DNA from: Chanos chanos
Taxonomy: Eukaryota > Chordata > Actinopteri > Gonorynchiformes > Chanidae
Length of the DNA: 64,000 bases
Direction: 5' to 3'
Assembly: GCF_902362185.1 (NCBI RefSeq)
Contig: NC_044495.1
Coordinates: forward strand, 32,516,711 to 32,580,710
Below, piece by piece: positions 1-12,794 of the stretch. The translations under genes and the position numbers were made by a program. How positions within the stretch are numbered: position 1 is the stretch's first letter; every line of letters starts with the position of its first letter. The notes below the pieces were generated by a model. The model worked only from the letters and a program-made list of their open reading frames with translations, searched no databases and had not been told where the DNA came from.

Positions 1-534
1 GTCTAGGCAAAGCATCAGACCACAGACTTACACAGAGGATGGTAGCAAGAGGAACATAATAGTACATAAAGACATTTACGTACTATTGTCATGTCTGCAA
101 TCAATGTGTGCGCATAAAAAGAATGGTCAGACAACTATGAGCAGTGGTGGTAGACTGAAACTGACTGAAGACTGAAGATACCTCAGCAGCCATTTGAGTG
201 AACAGTGAACATATAAAAACACAGGAAGCTCTGCTGAAGGTCAAAATAATAATAAAGGTCACGTAAAGGGAAAAAAGTCACAGATGGGCCCATTATAATC
301 TGCACCTCTTCATTATGAAATGATCCATGTTAATTTTTCTGATGTTTTATTAGACCACTATTTACCAATACCATTTACCAAGAGTAACTCCACATGCTGT
401 CTAAAAGACCAACAGTATAAGATTTTGAATTGTCCCACTCCTGAAAGGAATGAATGAGAAAAGTAACAACCAAATTACACATGGAAGACCTTGAAAGTGT
501 TGTGTTGAGTAGAAACTGGTATTTTTAACATCAG

Positions 535-580
<46 letters not shown>

Positions 581-2575
581 ATCGGATTCAATGCAGTGCA
601 TGGTAAATCTAGGTACTTTGGTACATTTTAGACCATTATGTAAAAACATGTTTTTGATGAGCAATACAAAACCTAAAAATACAACTAACAGATCAAAACA
701 GTATCTTAGCCACTGACAAACAGCCTGGTTAGTATTATATTGGGCCCATATGTGAAAACAGAAAAACATTTTCAACAGGCTTAACTGCCAAATATCACAA
801 AGAAATGCACACACCAAAACAATTTTCAAACACCTGAGAAGAAATGGGGTGGGGGGATAGGGGGGGGGTGTATGTGTCCTAGATATTGTGACATCATATA
901 TTCAAAATAAGTCACAATATCCACTCTTGTACATGTTTTAAATGGATGATTAATTTCTTAATTGGACATGAAAATATTCACAACCGGTTAGTGTGGCTTT
1001 TGAGGATGGACATGGATTTTTAGAGGAAGCTAATGTAGGTTTAGAGCAAAATAAAGCAAATGTTAGCAAAATGGAGACCAAATTGAGAAATTAAACACGG
1101 AGGAATGTTTATTTTTGAGTTCTCAGTTCTTTATTAGATGGCTTGAATTCCCTTGACCAGTTCTCTTCAATACATGACTCTTTAAGCCAGTTAAAGGAGC
1201 AATGTGAATAACCACACATACGGATAGTGGACACTTCCTTTTGAACTTTATGAGTTCCTCACAGTTCCTTTGTACAGCAGAGAATTTCAAAAACTAATAA
1301 TATTTCCACACACTGTTACACAGGCATAGCCAAAATCTTTCAGAGTTCCCCAAGAGTTAGAGAGGGCCATAAGGTAAGCTTCACAGTACACTGGCATGGC
1401 ATATACCAACTGAGTGATATCTGGCAGAAGCACAACTTATAAAGGCCTCTTACAAACAAACAAACAAAAAAATCGAGTTCCAGCAAGTTGTGTGTAACTA
1501 CTGGTAGTCAAAGTATTGGGGCTACATACAAATACTAAAAGTTCAAAGACAAAAAAAAAAGCACAGAGCAGTTGGTCAGAGGTGGCATTTGCGTTTCGGC
1601 ATGCAGAGTTGTGCTTCAGAAAAGAACAAGTAAGGCAGGAAAGAGGTTAAAGGTCACATGAAGCTGGCTCAGGTTTGTGAATGTTGGGAGTGAGTGAGAG
1701 TTTTTCTTCCCCCCTCTTACATGTGTGAAAAGAGTTTTGTTCTATGCTGTGAGAGATAAAGACTGATACAGGAGTAGGAAAATAAAGAGAAAGGCAGGAG
1801 TTTTTCCTTTTGGTCACATTTCATAAAAAGGCTTGAGTAGCTCAAACTGCCAACACAGAGTCTTCAGTATCACTTCTTTAACTGCACTGTATCTTAGCCA
1901 GTTTACTCTTGCAATTGTTGAGATGTTCATTCTAACTCATTCTTATCTGGCAAGGGAATTCAAAAGGGCAATATTTATACATTACTATCAATTTCATAAA
2001 ACCTAAACTAGCCATTTCAACTCACCCATGATTTAGAACAAAGATATACACAACAGGGTGTGCAGCATTTGGTACGAGATTCAACCCGGCTCATCCAGAA
2101 TCCAATTCAATCAATATGCCACACATAAAGCTTCTACAGAGTGAAGAGACGCTCTAATAAAGGATATCTAATGTGCATTCCCTTCTTTGTACATTCAAGC
2201 TCATGATCTATGACCTTTACAACCTTAATAAATAACAGATACAAAAGGTTATTTATGGAGGGCAAAAGAAATAAAACATCACTGATTTGATTTTGAAGGG
2301 TTTTGGATAAATATGACTCTGTCTCCAGCATTATTCTGTGAATGTGTGCGTGTGTGTGTGTGTGTACACATAGTGTCCTGGTATTTTTAACTGCATGCCA
2401 AAGGGTTAACAACACCCCTGAAATTTCTACTGACAGGTTAATGAGTTGGGCAGTTTTGAATTGTATACTGTTGATTGTGGGAAGAGTGTGTGTATGTGTG
2501 CGGATTTGAGTGTGTTTATACCCAGAGGCCTGTCAGGCCTTTATGTAAGAAGCCCGTGTTTCTGGCTCTTCCTCT
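1..2575. other. No gene seen; probable mgarp 3' UTR and flank
   Basis: I see no convincing coding exon here. Because mgarp ends at 2576 on the minus strand, its 3' UTR must begin in this stretch. Minus-strand AATAAA signals (read as TTTATT on plus) lie at 1108-1113, 1130-1135 and 346-351, so the transcript could end near 1.1 kb or 0.33 kb. The short open frames here are AT-rich, one of them crossing an (AT)n tract, and they resemble no family I know. Confidence 0.5.
535..574. repeat. (AT)n microsatellite
   Basis: About 40 bp of nearly pure AT dinucleotide with one AAAT interruption near the left end. It is a plain simple repeat with no sign of function. Confidence 0.9.
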
Positions 2576-5500
2576 TTACGAGGCATCTGCCGTACCATCG
2601 CTCTCTGCTGCTGGTTCCTCCATAGCCTCAGCCAGTGCTGCTTCTACTGCTGCTGGTTCCTCAGCTACAGGCTCAGCCGCTGCAGCTGGCTCTTCAGCCA
2701 CTGGTTCAGGAACTGGTGCTGCTTCTTCAGCTACTGGTTCTGGGGCAGCTGGTTCTTCAGCTACTGGCTCTGGGGCAGCTGGTTCTTCAGCTACTGGTTC
2801 TGGGGCAGCTGCTTCTTCAGCTACTGGTTCTGGAGCAGCTGCTTCTTCAGCTACTGGTTCTGGAGCAGCTGCTTCTTCAGCTACTGGTTCTGGAGCAGCA
2901 GGTTCTGGTGCTGGCTCCTCTACAGCTGGTGCCTCTTCAGCTGGGACAGCAGGTGCTGCTACTGCTTCTGCTGCTGCTTCTACCTCTTGCGCCACCTTCT
3001 CCACCTCTTCCGCTACAGCGGCTACTTCCTCTGCAGCCTCGGAAACCGCCTCAGCAACCTCGGCGACCACCTCCGCCGTCTCTGCGACGGCTTCAGCAAC
3101 GCTCTCCACCACAGTCTCCACAGGCCCTGCCTCCTCTCCGTTAGCTTCAGCTGCTTCTAACGAAACCTCCTCTGGCGCGGCCGCCTCTTCGCCGTTCGCT
3201 TCGGCGGCTCCGCCCTCTTCCTCAGCGGACTCCTCCGCTGCTGCCGCCTCTTCTTCAGCTTCACCTCCCTCTGCTCCCTCCTCTGCCTCAGCAGCCTCCT
3301 CTCCTTCCTCATCACCTCCGTCTGTCAAAAGTAAACACATACACAAAAATGAGAAGCGTCCATTCATAAAAATGCATGCCCACACAGACATACACACCTG
3401 ACAGCAGACTATATATGAGAGCTTCAATTCCATTTATCTTTTTAACTTTCCTTAGTGTACATTAATCCTTCAAATAGCCAGAAGGTAGTACTAGAAAACT
3501 CTGAATCAATTTGATTACTTCAATCACTGGCAGTAAAATGGTACAGTTCTACATTGTTACAGTTGTAGGACCTTGCCATTGAAGATGTGGCTGTTTAAGT
3601 TCACAGCTATACACCTAAGTATATTTAAGCAATGTCCCATAGAACACAGCATAGGGTTCTAGTACCTGACTCAAAAATTCACAATACTCTAATTCTTCAG
3701 ATCTCACACACACACACACTCTCACATACAACCTCTCTTACCGCTCCATTCAGAAAAGTCTTCACCTGAAAAAAGCAAACCAACTGCAGACCAAATACAA
3801 CCAAATAAGAAATCAATCACAAAATTGTAAGAAAACAAAAGCGCTGCAAACAGCATGCAAATGCAAGCTGAGAGAGAATAGATCATTAAAAGCAGAAAAG
3901 GGAGAAATAGGAACAGAAACGGAAAGAGAGAGGGCAGAAGCAAAGGGAGGCAAGGGGACAGGGGAAGAATAGAAGGATGGTTGAATCTTACCATGTATTC
4001 AAAGCTACCACTATCAGCATCTCTGAAAAGTCCAATGACAAAGAGAGACAACCAAAAAAAGGGGGGGTTCTGTTGTGCGTGTTTCTTTAATTCTTTAAAA
4101 CCGAACAGAAAACTCTCTCGTACATTTCAATAAATACCAATCACGATGTTACAGAATATGTTTGAAATAAATAAAATAAATAAGATCAGTGGGATACAGG
4201 CGTTTGACAGGCGTTTCATTACGGGTACAGAAAGCAGGACTCATTAGCAGTGTCATTAGCAGTACTGTAGCAGAGCTGTGATTCATCCAAAGAGTCCTGT
4301 GACTATGGGGACCCAGCCGTGACCGCCCCAATTAGTTATACTCTGGAAAGGGTAAGAACAAAGAAACAGTTAGCAAAGGGGGCATAAATTATTTTAAAAA
4401 AGTAGAAACAGTAACTTCCAAAAAAGATTTTAGATTTTAACAAATTACAGTTAGCTTTAACTTTTTTTTTTTTCGTCTGTTATTGTTCTTTTAGTTTATT
4501 TTCGTAAACCTGTCAGGACTTTAGATATATAATAACATGAGCGCATGAGCGTGTGGTAATCGCTAATGCCACGAGTTCGTATGCTAATGAATATTTTTCA
4601 TGACGTTGCTGTCTCGATTTTGACGCGGTGTGGTCTTTAAGGATATGGCGGTAAAACACACGACGGGTAACGGGGGGTAGGGTGGAGAGGAGGGCGGGAA
4701 GTTCAAAAGAGAATGAGGACGGATAAGGTTACAGACGGATTTAGATGGACTGTCCGATAGCAGTGGAAGAGTAGGTCAGCATACATGAGGAAAAGGCCCT
4801 GTTCTGACAAACAGGTTACTCAGTCAAATGGGATTTGGGGTAAGGTATATTTTTGGGTTACTCTGTAAAAAGGTACTTGAGGTAGGGTGAGGTACATTGT
4901 CTGGGTAGGTGGGGTGGGTGGAGCTCTGGGAAGTGATTTTTCAAGCATCTGTATCGTAAAATAATAACAATTTCAAATGATACAAACAAGCAATATTCCA
5001 TAACAGAACCACTGCAGGCTAACTCAATTTGAAGTGACAAATCTTTCCCTAAATTCACACTGCACACATGCTAGCACATCACCATTTCGAAGACACTTTT
5101 CTATATGCTGATCAAAGTCAACACCAATAGAAAACTGCAACAAGAGAGGACTACAGCGAACTCAAGCTCCAGAATATTTCATTTCATTGGTTGAATATTC
5201 CATTTCATAATATTTAATTTTTCAGACTATAGTTTTACAAAAGTCTGCTCCGATCAACAGGTTATAGCACTGTTCCTATCAAGACAATTCTCACAATTCT
5301 CCATAGCCCAAAAAAAAAAAAAGTCTATTGTACTAAAAACCACCACCACAAAAAACAAGTAGGACTTGCTTGAAGCTTTTCACTCGTGGGAAAATCTTTG
5401 GTTGCTATACAACGGTTTGGCCGCCAATTAATAATTACTGATTATTTATCAGAACAGGGCTTCCTCTGTACACAGGTGAGAGAAAAGAATGTTAAGTGCT

Positions 5501-6823
5501 CCACGGTGGGCAACCAATGAGACCTCAGATCCAGAATTAAAGGGAGGAGTCATAAATTATGTTAGCAGTTGTCTTTTCTGGTAATTACACCAGAAAAAAA
5601 ATGTGTATTTTGTGTCTGTGTGTATTTTACAGCTGGAAAGGCGTTTTCTTTCAAAACAGTAAAGAATCATAAAACACACCAATGACAACATGCAAAACAA
5701 GCACACCCCATGTATCATGACTCTCAGTGCTTTAATTGTTTATAGCTGAGAAATTAGTGTGATTTAATAATTCAAAATGACTCCAACTATTTCTGAAGAT
5801 GACGGTCTCTCAAACCCCAGATACAGGTGTTTTTGAAACTGTAAATGCATTTTACAGTGTGCAACTGCGTGAAAGTGTAAGTCAGTGAGCATAGCTACAG
5901 AGAATAGTTGAAAGACTCTTAAGAGAACGCATTCAGAAAGAGATTTATCTTAAAATCATCAAATCCATGCCAAAGATCAAAGATCTCCTGGATTAACCTC
6001 TGGCATTCTGGGACAGTCAACACATCGAGACATGAAGAACTTAGAGAAAATGAACACACAGAATCACGCAAGTATAACTCACCCTCTTCTTCATCCCTGT
6101 CTATAGAAACAAACGCACAAAAAAAGAGACAGACAAAAATCAGATCACAAGCATCAAAATAACGCTTTATAAACATTTGTGCTCATGCATGTGGGTTGAT
6201 ACACTGATTCAATCCAAAAGTGCCTGTGTTTATAATCCCTAAAACTGAAAGTGAAACTGGGCTAACTTTGCCAACATTCATTGAGCCATGACAGCTGAAA
6301 CAACAGCATGCAATGGTCCATAGTAATAGCTCCTGGCTGAATGAGTTCTTGATAGGGGTGTAATTCTAGATAAGAGTATGTAATACAGCTGCATAATTAC
6401 AGCTTGGCTGCGATAACGAAGAGGAAACGGTTTTGGCAGAGCCCTGAAATGCATGATGACAGTTAGACACGTGGGAGTCCCATCAGCTGTTGGACCACCA
6501 CAGAAATGACCAGTGCAGCAATGTGAAACAGGAGGGGCAGAGGTGGAAGGTTTTGGACCAAGTCCTGGTCTAGTCTAGGCGAGTTGAGCCGATCAGTGTA
6601 TTCTCACCCTCTCATTCCAACACCACAGAACACTGTCACTCCCTATCTCCCTCAGGTATTTCAGTTTACAGGGCCATTTATTTTGACCCTCGGCTTATTA
6701 CAGAAAGACAGAAGTGATAGTGTGTCTATGCCTTCCCTCTGCTGTGAGGAGCGTGCATCACAGACTTATCAAGGACAAAATAAACACAGAGGGAAATAGC
6801 ACATACTGGGATGTATGTGTTTT

Positions 6824-6860
<37 letters not shown>

Positions 6861-9800
6861 GATATAAACATGCACAGATGCCTCAAGTACTCTTCTCAGC
6901 AGGAAATCAGCAGGAGGGCTGTCAGTCCTGCGTCGAGGTGGCCTTCTCACACAACATGTGTGAGCCAGAACGTTTCCTCACACAACCAGCTTAGAACAAT
7001 GGCTTAAAGGGACACCGCCCCCCCTCTCTCTCTCTCTCTGTGAGTGTGTGCGTGTGTGTGTGTGTGTGTGTGAGTGTGCCTGCAGAGGGAATGCCTGTGT
7101 GTGGTCATCAGTGACTTTTCTTTAACATGCACAAACAAGCTCCAAATAATCCTAATCTTCAACCCCGCCTTGCCCCTCGGCTTCCAATAACAGCCAAGAA
7201 CCAGTTTTCTCTGGCCTGCACAAACGTAAATTACTCAAACCCCTGTCGAGGTAGACCAGCTGATCTGGGGAAATATGACCCTGAAGGGTCGACTGGTCAT
7301 TTATGTAGCCTGTAAACAACTGGGAGGCTAAAGAAACCTGCAGCTCAGACACACTATAGCTCCTCTACCACAGTGACTGATGAGTCCTTCAAAGCAGACA
7401 AGAGAAATGCTATAGCAGCATTAATACTGAATAGTGAATTGGCAAATAAGAGCCTGCGGAAAAAGTCAGAGTGGGTGGGACTTACTCTTGGGTGGCCATG
7501 GTTTGGGTTCCCATCCAGGTCGAGGACGAGCCTTGATCTCAGTGATGCGATCATTGAATCTGGCGTGGTCACTTGTCACTGTCCGGTATGTCTGTCACAA
7601 AAGAGTTAATCAGTCAGTTAGAGTTATTAAATTATATTAATCACAACTTCTGCAATATAAACACAAGCCACAATCAGATATGGCACAGACACCACGTGTC
7701 CATTAAAGGCCAGACTTGACTAACAGGTGCTAAGAGTAATTTAAACCAAATTGATTGTGAGAGCAGGGTTTGGCTGGGGTTTCACAGGAAGAACTTACAT
7801 AGGCGAGTGCAGCTGCGAAGGCTCCACCACAGAGAACAACATAAACGATATTTTCCCCAGAACCACCAGGGACTGATGACATAAGCCTCCGAGGGACCCC
7901 TGTGTGTAAAAAAGAGAGAGAGCAAGCAATTGAAAGAGTGAAAGAGTGAAAGCGTGAAAGACAGAGAAAGAGATAGAGACAGAGAGGGAGGAAGAGCCTT
8001 TTGATCAGATTCCTACATTTAATCACAAACAGTGACTTCAGTAAGACAACTATTCTGGTCAACACTTAACACACGGCATGGAGAAACTCCTTCACCATTT
8101 GACCCCTGGTATGCACTTGTTATCTGAGGGCACAACTGCTGATACTCAGTTATATGTAGATTATCCCTCACTCAGAGCACCTTGGCACTCATTTGCTAAA
8201 GCCCCTGGTATATTTAAAGCGATTGGTCAATGCACTGGCATCAATGACTTAACAATCCCACCAGTTGTAGTCTAGTGCCTGAGCATTTGAGCTCCTTTCT
8301 GCCAAGCAAGATAACCACAGAGCTGATTGGATTGTGAAGAACAGGTTTAGGCATCCAGAAATATGCCTGTCAGGACTCATCTATCTTCCGCAGTGAAATA
8401 TTCCTGCTATCAACGAACTCTAAATACCAGCCCTGCTACAACAGTAGGGCTTACATGACTAATGACAAAGAGACTCTCAAAATCTTCAAACAATATATTT
8501 AGAGGGAGAAACAGGAGACACACAAACCAGTGTGCCTCTGTGGTTATGCTTTCTAATGTACACTGTCAGTGAAGCACGTGTTTAAACAGTGTTTCCTGAC
8601 ACAGTATTTAAGATTACATTTGTTTCAGCCCTGGACTAGCAATCCTGGATCAACTGGTCCTGTGCTTTGACAATTAGGTAATAAGTTGAATCAGATGTGT
8701 CAATGGAGGACTAAAATAAATGTGTGTGAACTGAGTCAAGTTACAAATTTCACTTTGCTTGCTTAGATTATCACTGTAGTACGTCGGCTAGTAGACACTT
8801 AGGCCAAATGATTTGTTTACTACATTGCTGCTACTTGGACGCATGTCAAGAGTTTCCGTCCAGCTCGCTGATATCTGCCAACATCTTTATTACTCGGACA
8901 AACAGCTCTTAAAACCAGGCACCTAAAGTGAGAGATGTCATCAGAGGGGTCTAAACTTTTGCACAACTCGGGTTAGAATCAGTGACTGTACACTGCATTT
9001 TACCGCCCTGCCTAAATGTTAACCTAGACAAACAGCATCTAATTTTAGATTTTACACCATCACTGTAAACCACTAGGTCATACTCTGGGGCTTTATCATG
9101 GTTTTAGCAGACAAAGCTTAGGACTATCAAGGGAAATGTTTAAGAGGTCTGGGAATTAAAGTGAACACTGATTTAAGAGCTGTGTATGGTGAACCCCAAC
9201 TAGACAAATGGTGCACTTTCTTTATAATCTCTGTCAGATAATCTGGTCACTCATGCCCTGCTAGAGTAAAGGGGCTATAGACACCTCCGTGTTATTTATA
9301 TTGGCTAATCTGATAAGCCGTTTCAGGAGTCAAAGGCTGTAAGAGAGACTGAGTGAGTGACTATATATGCATGTATCAACTGAAAAAAAAAAAAGACTGA
9401 CTTACTCTGGAGCAGTTCTGCTGATTGGAGAAGAGAAGAACTGAATATATCAGGGAAAGTAATCTCTGTTAATAACTCAACAGTGTCTTTCTGGACACAC
9501 TATTTTATGCAATCAGTTTGCTCTCAGCAGGGTACTTTGCATGGCAACTGTTTGGAGAAGCAAGGATGGGGATTATTGCGATGGCAGAACCCTGGCATGT
9601 AAGACCATTTTCTGGCCACTTTCCCAATGTGGACATGCATTTGCTAGACAGGACATACAACAAACCACCTCTCTCTTATTCTGTGACACACACAGATACA
9701 GACCCAGAGTAGGTAAATACAGTGATGTAGTCTGGAGTTTTCAGCAAACTGAAGCCAAATGACTGATGTGGAATGTTGCTTAATTATAGTTCATCCTGCC

Positions 9801-11066
9801 CTCCAGGACTGTTTTTTGAAAATATTTTGTTTCTCACTTAACATACAAAGCAGCTCATGTATAGGAGTGTCATACGCACAAATGAGCAAAACATAAATGA
9901 GCATTATTTTAAAACAATGCTCAGTTTTCTTTACATGGAGGTAAGGATGCGTGAGACCGGTGCACAAAAACAGGAGACATTTTTCGTAACGTTACATTGT
10001 CACCAGCCTCCAATACAAGAAAGATCTCAACCTGAGTTATTGTAATTAAATGTCTCAAGTCGAAAATTGGATGCTGCAACAACGATGACAGAGATATTTC
10101 AGTCTATAGTACAAACATCATGTGGCTCTGACTGGTGAGCTCCACTCGCTAAAGCGAGCGTCCGCCATATAGGCTATACGATATGGCAGCATGGCTGTGA
10201 GGCAATCCTACACTTCTATACTCTAAGACCACCGTCACACGTTCGCAACCACGTGAGCTACGCCAACAACCATATTTCCATGCTACCCTTGATTTAACGA
10301 AGGTCAAAAATTAAAGGTCTTCCATGTCATTTAAGGGTGATCTATGTAAACGGGCTTCCTCGCTTCCAAAAATCTACATTGCGAAATTTCTGCTTTCGTA
10401 ACCAGACTGTTTACGAAAAAAATATTGATTGATAAAAGCTAAAACTAGCCGAATCATATTCTGAAGTTTTCCTTCATGTCTGGTAGTATACTTGTCGGTG
10501 GTTACTGTTTAAAACTTTACGTTTAGCCCTGAATTCAGTCGATAAATCGTTAGATTAGTTCAACACTGTGCCACTAAGGGTACACTTGACATCAGTATTG
10601 TATTAGGTCGATTTGTACATTGTGTTCCAAGCGAACAGAGCGCCACTAGTGAAAACATGTTATGCACCAAACAGCATTTTGGTGATTATAACGAGCACGA
10701 TTAGAGATATCGTGATGCCAAATGTATTTTTCTGACCTTCTCGCCTCCTTAAGGGAACATAACGGGTGCTATCTTACAAAATATAAACAAATAAATGGAA
10801 GCAAATTCAGCATTTTTAACAGACAACGGTCACGAGTTGTAACAAGTACATACACATTTTAGGCAAAAGTGCAGGACAATGAGTATGAATCTGTCTAAAA
10901 CATAGGACATTGCAGGTCGAAATTAGAAGAGATTAAATAAGCCTACTGATACAAAGATTCTGCAACAAATATTCATCTCACCATCTCTGATCAGGGGGGA
11001 GCGGTGCGTCAGGTACTGCCGGGCCAAAGGCCCACATCTTTGCCAGGCCGCTCTACACAGAGACAT
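2576..11066 (-). CDS. mgarp: Mitochondria-localized glutamic acid-rich protein (MGARP)
   Basis: Six coding exons, complement: 11066-10982, 7899-7799, 7591-7486, 6100-6083, 3765-3742, 3321-2576. They join in frame to 1080 bp, or 359 residues. The N-terminus (MSLCRAAWQRCGPLARQYL) is Arg-rich and amphipathic like a mitochondrial presequence. The MSSVPGGSGENIVY block and the following hydrophobic segment (residues about 44-61), then TYRTVTSDHARF, match the conserved MGARP anchor region. The remaining roughly 250 residues are almost entirely Glu, Ala, Pro and Val and include a PEPVAEEAA-type repeat. MGARP/HUMMR is a mitochondrial membrane protein linked in mammals to mitochondrial transport, hypoxia and steroidogenic tissue. 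Two microexons (18 and 24 bp) encode acidic residues before the Glu-rich exon. Human MGARP also lies beside NDUFC1, which supports the call. The acidic tail is not alignable by eye, so orthology rests on the N-terminal 90 residues and synteny. Confidence 0.87.
2721..2900 (-). repeat. 30-bp coding tandem repeat in mgarp, six units
   Basis: The unit is exactly 30 bp and is repeated six times without phase slip. On the minus strand it encodes a ten-residue period built on PEPVAEE with an Ala/Pro spacer. Copies differ mainly by G/A and G/C changes, and two neighbouring copies are nearly identical, as expected from slippage or unequal exchange. The 30-bp length keeps the reading frame, so copy number can vary without breaking the protein. 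Confidence 0.93.
3992..4022 (-). other. Candidate alternative mgarp microexon (31 bp)
   Basis: On the minus strand this stretch has a good acceptor (TTTTCAG), a strong donor (ATG followed by GTAAGA), and an open frame reading DADSGSFEYM. It sits between the 18-bp and 24-bp exons that otherwise join in frame. Including the 31 bp would shift the Glu-rich tail out of frame, so it is either an unused pseudo-exon or an isoform with a different C-terminus. Confidence 0.3.
6826..6859. repeat. (CA)n microsatellite in mgarp intron
   Basis: About 34 bp of CA dinucleotide in the mgarp intron between the 106-bp and 18-bp exons. Confidence 0.95.
7021..7073. repeat. Compound (TC)n-(TG)n microsatellite
   Basis: A TC run passes into a TG run with a few GAG and CG interruptions. 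It lies in the same mgarp intron as the CA tract 160 bp away. Confidence 0.9.
7900..10981 (-). other. mgarp intron 1, no exon seen
   Basis: The 3.1-kb first intron separates the presequence exon from the membrane-anchor exon. It begins GTGAG and ends CACAG on the minus strand. Besides the possible repeat fragment near 8.6 kb, I see only AT-rich unique-looking sequence. Confidence 0.6.
8625..8735. repeat. Possible teleost interspersed repeat fragment
   Basis: The wording CCTGGACTAGCAATCCTGG, followed by AATCAGATGTGT and GGACTAAAATAAA, resembles a dispersed non-coding repeat common in teleost introns and intergenic DNA. It lies in mgarp intron 1. No terminal repeats or target duplications are visible, and the match is from memory only. 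Confidence 0.3.
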
Positions 11067-12639
11067 CGCTGCGCGGCGTCCAAACAGCCACAGAAGGAAT
11101 GCTTCGTGCGTGAACTACGGCTGCTAAATGAATGGGGTGTTGCGGACAGTTGAGACGAGAGGAGTGTGCGGTGGAGGAGGAGAAAAAATCCTGCACTCGC
11201 CAGAGCAGCACGCAACTGAACTGACGCACGCTTTTCACCAACCCGGTCTCACGCACGCAACGCAAACTCGTTGGAAAAGGTCACTGAATACACGTGGGTT
11301 AGACGAAACCTTAAATTCGTAAATATTGTTTTTCACACATGTGGCGTCTTAAAACAGTATCTGTATATTCGTACCAGCACATGTAATAAACTAATTAACG
11401 TCTGATTATGTAAATTGGATGTGTTGTTTTAAAATTCTTTCATTGTTCATGTCAAGGCAGCACAGTTCATTTTGGTGGTACAGAGCATGTGATGCGCATC
11501 TGAATCGTTAGACACACGATCAGGAGAGATGATCTCACCTATTTTAAAACATTATTGTACATAAATATCAGCATCAACGAATGATCAATCAGATTTATGA
11601 AATGAGGGCGGTAAAGGTGCAATAACAATTATGAACAACATTTACTGGTTTTGCGCTGTCACCCTTGCACATTGTAGTGAAAAAAACTTCGTGAAGAAAT
11701 ACTGGGATGATATCAGGATGTCCTGGACAGTCGCAAAGCTTTAAACATCTTCACACTTAACTGTCCCAATTTCGTGGAAAACACTGTAACACTAAAGAGA
11801 ACAGTTCAAAGTTCGCTGTCATGGTCCTCTGACATGTACTTGACTGCACTGAGATGCAAATTATTAATGGATGTTGACCTTAAAACTACAGCAGAGTTAA
11901 GAAATGGACAAGTTTTGACTGTGATCAAAAGAATCTTACTGTGTATGCAACGTGTAAATACTGAATGATGCAACACTATCTCACACATAGTATTGTGGTG
12001 ATCAGTTAAACACTAGTTTATTCAGCGTGTCAATGAATTGAGGTCATATTGTCTATACCAGAATAAAAGTAAGGAAATCAAAGAAAGATAATCACAGTAA
12101 AGGGGAACATAGTTCAACAAGAAGGGTACACCATTACCAGAGTTCATTCTGTGTCGAGTGCTCAGACCCAGTTCGTGCCAAGTTTTACCACCTGTGCACC
12201 CAAGACCCAGATTTGTCCCCCTTATTCTGAGCATCAGTGCCTGACGAACCCTGCAGTCACTCTGAGCTGCTCTCAGCGTTGACAGTTTGAAGTGAGCCAG
12301 TGGAAACAGACAATGTGCAGGGATCTCTGATCTATTTATTAGGACTAATGAACAGAGCCAACTGGGCAGCACATAAGGAGATAAGCACTCCTTTGGGACC
12401 ACCTGCTCAAGAGCAATGTGTGACTGTTACACATTTAAGACAGCATTTACTCCATCAATGTGAAGGATTCTCCACTTAAATATAAAGGTGTGTGTATATG
12501 TAAAGGGGTATTTTTTTTTTTTTATTAAACCAGTAAATTGCTTCCTTCGGCTAACGCTAACCTGGGCAAAACAGTTTCAGTATGCAAGATGGTATGTAAT
12601 CCCATGTGTTTTTATATCAAAAATAAAACACAAGAAGAA
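11067..12639. other. mgarp upstream region / mgarp-ndufc1 spacer
   Basis: Both flanking genes are on the minus strand, so this holds the mgarp 5' UTR and promoter and whatever follows ndufc1. I see no TATA box in a convincing place. A 126-codon open frame at 12022-12402 on minus resembles no family I know and has no exon-like borders. Confidence 0.5.
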
Positions 12640-12794
12640 GTCAATACATAAATGTATTTATTACACACACTTCAATATTACCCCAGATTCCTGGGATATG
12701 AGCACTACAACAGATAAAGCATAGAGAAAAAACAGATGATGCAGAGGTTAGATCAAATGTGACTCCCATCTCCATAAGCATCTCACTTCACAAC
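12640..12794 (-). other. ndufc1: ndufc1 3' UTR exon with poly(A) signal
   Basis: The last ndufc1 coding exon carries a donor (CAC then GTAAGC, exon edge 13582) shortly after its stop codon. The next good acceptor on the minus strand is CCTTACAG, giving an exon that begins at 12794. A minus-strand AATAAA lies at 12662-12657, so cleavage is expected near 12.64 kb. An intron 16 bp after the stop is too close to trigger nonsense-mediated decay under the usual 50-nt rule. Confidence 0.6.

Noticed and set aside
401-829. A 142-codon open frame on minus
   Set aside because: It runs through the (AT)n microsatellite and has no recognisable family or splice context.
2635-3144. A Leu/Gln-rich open frame on plus
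   Set aside because: Another frame of the same 30-bp repeat, with no independent support.
2475-3401. A 308-codon open frame on plus rich in Ser, Ala and Gly
   Set aside because: It is the antisense shadow of the Glu/Ala-rich mgarp exon. Long repeats of GC-rich codons keep several frames open, and it has no exon borders of its own.
4149-4345. Possible extra mgarp exon near 4.3 kb on minus
   Set aside because: It has an acceptor-like CTTTCCAG, but no frame joins it to the neighbours and the six-exon model is already complete in frame.
12022-12402. A 126-codon open frame on minus between mgarp and ndufc1
   Set aside because: No similarity I recognise, no exon-like edges, and composition like its surroundings.
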